Below are positions 9,001 to 9,211 of a DNA stretch of 9,211 nucleotides, piece by piece. Each line of letters starts with the position of its first letter. Position 1 is the first letter of the stretch. The notes below the pieces were generated by a model. It did no database searches. It was given only the letters and a program-made list of their open reading frames with translations, and was not told the DNA's origin. A program made the translations under genes and the position numbers. The stretch spans positions 1-9,211 of the forward strand of contig JAJQAR010000189.1 in the NCBI GenBank assembly GCA_021203705.1. The letters are read 5' to 3'. This DNA is from Prevotella sp. (GTDB lineage Bacteria; Bacteroidota; Bacteroidia; Bacteroidales; Bacteroidaceae).

Positions 9001-9035
9001 AACCTAATAGAGGTTTTAATTTTTACCTGCTTCAT
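6018..9035 (-). CDS. susC: SusC-type TonB-dependent outer-membrane porin (starch/malto-oligosaccharide uptake)
   Basis: SusC imports oligosaccharides held under the SusD lid into the periplasm, powered by TonB-ExbBD. The 1005 residues are typical for the family. In order: a signal peptide with AFA before Gln28; a carboxypeptidase-regulatory-like beta domain at about 30-100 (IKGHVKDASGEPVIGATV, DFDGNFSI, VSYIGY); a TonB-box region NVVVIGYG at 106-113; the plug at about 117-240, with IRIRGGSSLNASNDPLLVIDG and LKDASATAIYGSRASNGVII, both SusC/RagA signatures; then a 22-strand barrel ending in LGINLNF with the usual C-terminal Phe. The ATG at 9035 gives a proper signal peptide and follows an A-rich leader without a Shine-Dalgarno sequence. 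It is first in the operon, ahead of susD. The substrate is inferred from the partner SusD, not from SusC itself. Confidence 0.95.
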   Translation of the reverse strand: MKQVKIKTSIRFYALLIGLFLSVGAFAQSSIKGHVKDASGEPVIGATVRVVGQEGGVITDFDGNFSITAEPGTSIQVSYIGYTTKTVTLKPGLVITLEPDSQTLDNVVVIGYGRAKKTDLTGSVTAIKPDDMSKGITSNATDMLVGKIAGVDVITSGGTPGAGAQIRIRGGSSLNASNDPLLVIDGLTIDNNTATGMSNVLAMINPNDIETFTVLKDASATAIYGSRASNGVIIITTKKGSKKSAPHISYNGDVTVSTTQKRYDVLSGDEYRDLVHNIIGADAQGLGSYNTDWQDEIFRTAVSTSHNISITGGIKNVPYRVSVGYQGDQGIIDNSWMHRFNAGINLSPSLLNDHLNFNISAKYMHETDRYVDAGTAIGGALSMDPTQPVRSNDAIYQTYFGGYWQNAISVNTFSDPTWTTTANTNSPQNPVAYLNQVWINAKSSDFTGNFEVDYKIHGLEDLHIHASYGGEYTESRQDDISSPYSYNCNYYGWNGITRYYKYSITANAYAQYQHVFGAHNIDIMAGAEESHYHRSGFNFGSGTDPYTGEENNPALRSETAWATHNSLVSYFGRLNYSVLDRYMLTATIRADGSSRFAKGHKWGYFPSVALAWKINDEKFMKNLDWWNEFKLRLGWGQTGQQDIGDDFLYTPLYVAGNSYAQYPFGDTYYYTTRPNKYNPDLTWETTTTWNAGLDFAFLNNRFTANIDGYYRKTKDLIQDVTIPALMNFGQRMSENIGSLKNYGVEFTLGVKPIVTKNFTWDIQYNISWNHNEITELIGGDDGYVVKTGTTISRGLGTQVQAQSVGHPANSFWVYQQVYDEAGKPIEGVYVDRDGNGIINDDDRYFYKSPAADVFMGLTMKFTYKNWDLSTAFRASIGNYVYYDFLSDKASVSATGLYSNSAYNNTTAEAVSLGFTGTSSSEYYISDYFVRNASYLKCTNITLGYSFSHIFMNDGKPYLPGRIYLTAQNPFIITKYKGLDPEVADGIDKNPYPRPFSMQLGINLNF

Positions 9036-9101
9036 CTTTTTGTTTTTTTTAGTTAACCAAATATAATCAATTATTTCTTTATTATCTCATGGTAAATGCG
9101 T

Positions 9102-9109
9102 AGTAGGTA
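9102..9109. repeat. Direct repeat AGTAGGTA, copy 1 (susC leader)
   Basis: AGTAGGTA occurs here and again at 9204-9211 in the same orientation, 102 bases apart, on either side of the candidate promoter. Aligning the 21 bases ending at each copy gives 14 identities. This copy would lie in the untranslated leader. A regulator site is possible but unproven. Confidence 0.3.
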
Positions 9110-9129
9110 TGCGCCTGTTTTTCTTATTG

Positions 9130-9137
9130 CAAAAATA
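9130..9137 (-). promoter_or_regulatory. Candidate -7 element of the susC promoter
   Basis: TATTTTTG on the minus strand fits the Bacteroides -7 consensus TAnnTTTG. It would put the transcript start near 9123 and give a leader of about 88 bases before susC. A TTTG at 9151-9154 could be the -33 element, but its spacing (13 bases) is shorter than usual, so activator help is plausible. An alternative TATTTTTT farther upstream, 16 bases after another TTTG, is a weaker match. Confidence 0.5.
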
Positions 9138-9156
9138 AACTTGTTGTAAACAAATT
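9138..9156. repeat. Imperfect palindrome at the susC promoter
   Basis: The core TTGTT-GTA-AACAA (9141-9153) is a perfect 5-bp inverted repeat. The symmetry extends to 9138-9156 with one mismatched pair. It lies directly upstream of the candidate -7 element, between the -7 and -33 positions. It could be a protein site, or chance in AT-rich DNA. Confidence 0.35.
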
Positions 9157-9203
9157 CTTTTTCTTTTAAAAAAAATATGTAATTTTCACTATGCAAACTT
9201 TTG

Positions 9204-9211
9204 AGTAGGTA
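9204..9211. repeat. Direct repeat AGTAGGTA, copy 2 (upstream of susC promoter)
   Basis: This second copy of the octamer ends at the window edge, roughly 80-90 bases upstream of the inferred transcript start, a position where an activator could bind. Sequence beyond the edge is needed to see whether the repeat is longer. Confidence 0.3.

Noticed and set aside
1..9211. Mobile element, CRISPR array, tRNA or rRNA gene
   Set aside because: I saw no transposase or integrase, no regularly spaced repeats, no terminal inverted repeats and no tRNA-like sequence.

Overview
This window looks like a chromosomal segment from a Bacteroidales bacterium, probably of the Prevotella type. The evidence is a four-gene SusC/SusD/SusE/SusF-type outer-membrane glycan uptake operon, lipoprotein signals with acidic residues after the cysteine, mostly weak or absent Shine-Dalgarno sequences, and a Bacteroidetes-like -7 promoter element. 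Genus assignment is inference.

Left part (1-1470, + strand): two housekeeping genes. The 3' three quarters of lpxA (lipid A acyltransferase; its start lies outside the window) is followed after 17 bases by a complete miaA (tRNA A37 dimethylallyltransferase). They are probably co-transcribed.

Boundary (1471-1584): the two gene blocks converge here. The gap holds a perfect 14-bp hairpin. Its T-run sits on the minus-strand side, so it best fits a terminator for the large minus-strand operon.

Right part (1585-9035, - strand, read right to left): susC (TonB-dependent outer-membrane porin, 1005 aa), susD (surface glycan-binding lipoprotein, 557 aa), susE-like (385 aa) and susF-like (489 aa) lipoproteins, with gaps of 67, 29 and 35 bases. 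Order and lengths match the starch utilisation genes susC-susD-susE-susF of Bacteroides thetaiotaomicron as I remember them. The SusD protein matches remembered starch SusD over long stretches, including the aromatic platform residues. The likely job is to bind starch or malto-oligosaccharides at the cell surface (SusD, E, F) and import them into the periplasm through SusC with TonB energy. No glycoside hydrolase is present: a surface amylase of the SusG type, expected after susF in the B. thetaiotaomicron layout, is not here, and the operon ends instead.

Upstream of susC (9036-9211): an AT-rich promoter region with a good -7 match, a small palindrome and a repeated 8-mer. The window ends before any upstream gene.

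I did not find a previously undescribed system. The points worth checking are the missing surface amylase, an apparent loss of a platform tryptophan in the first carbohydrate-binding domain of SusE, an Asn-to-Asp change in the SusD site, and possible regulatory repeats at the susC promoter.
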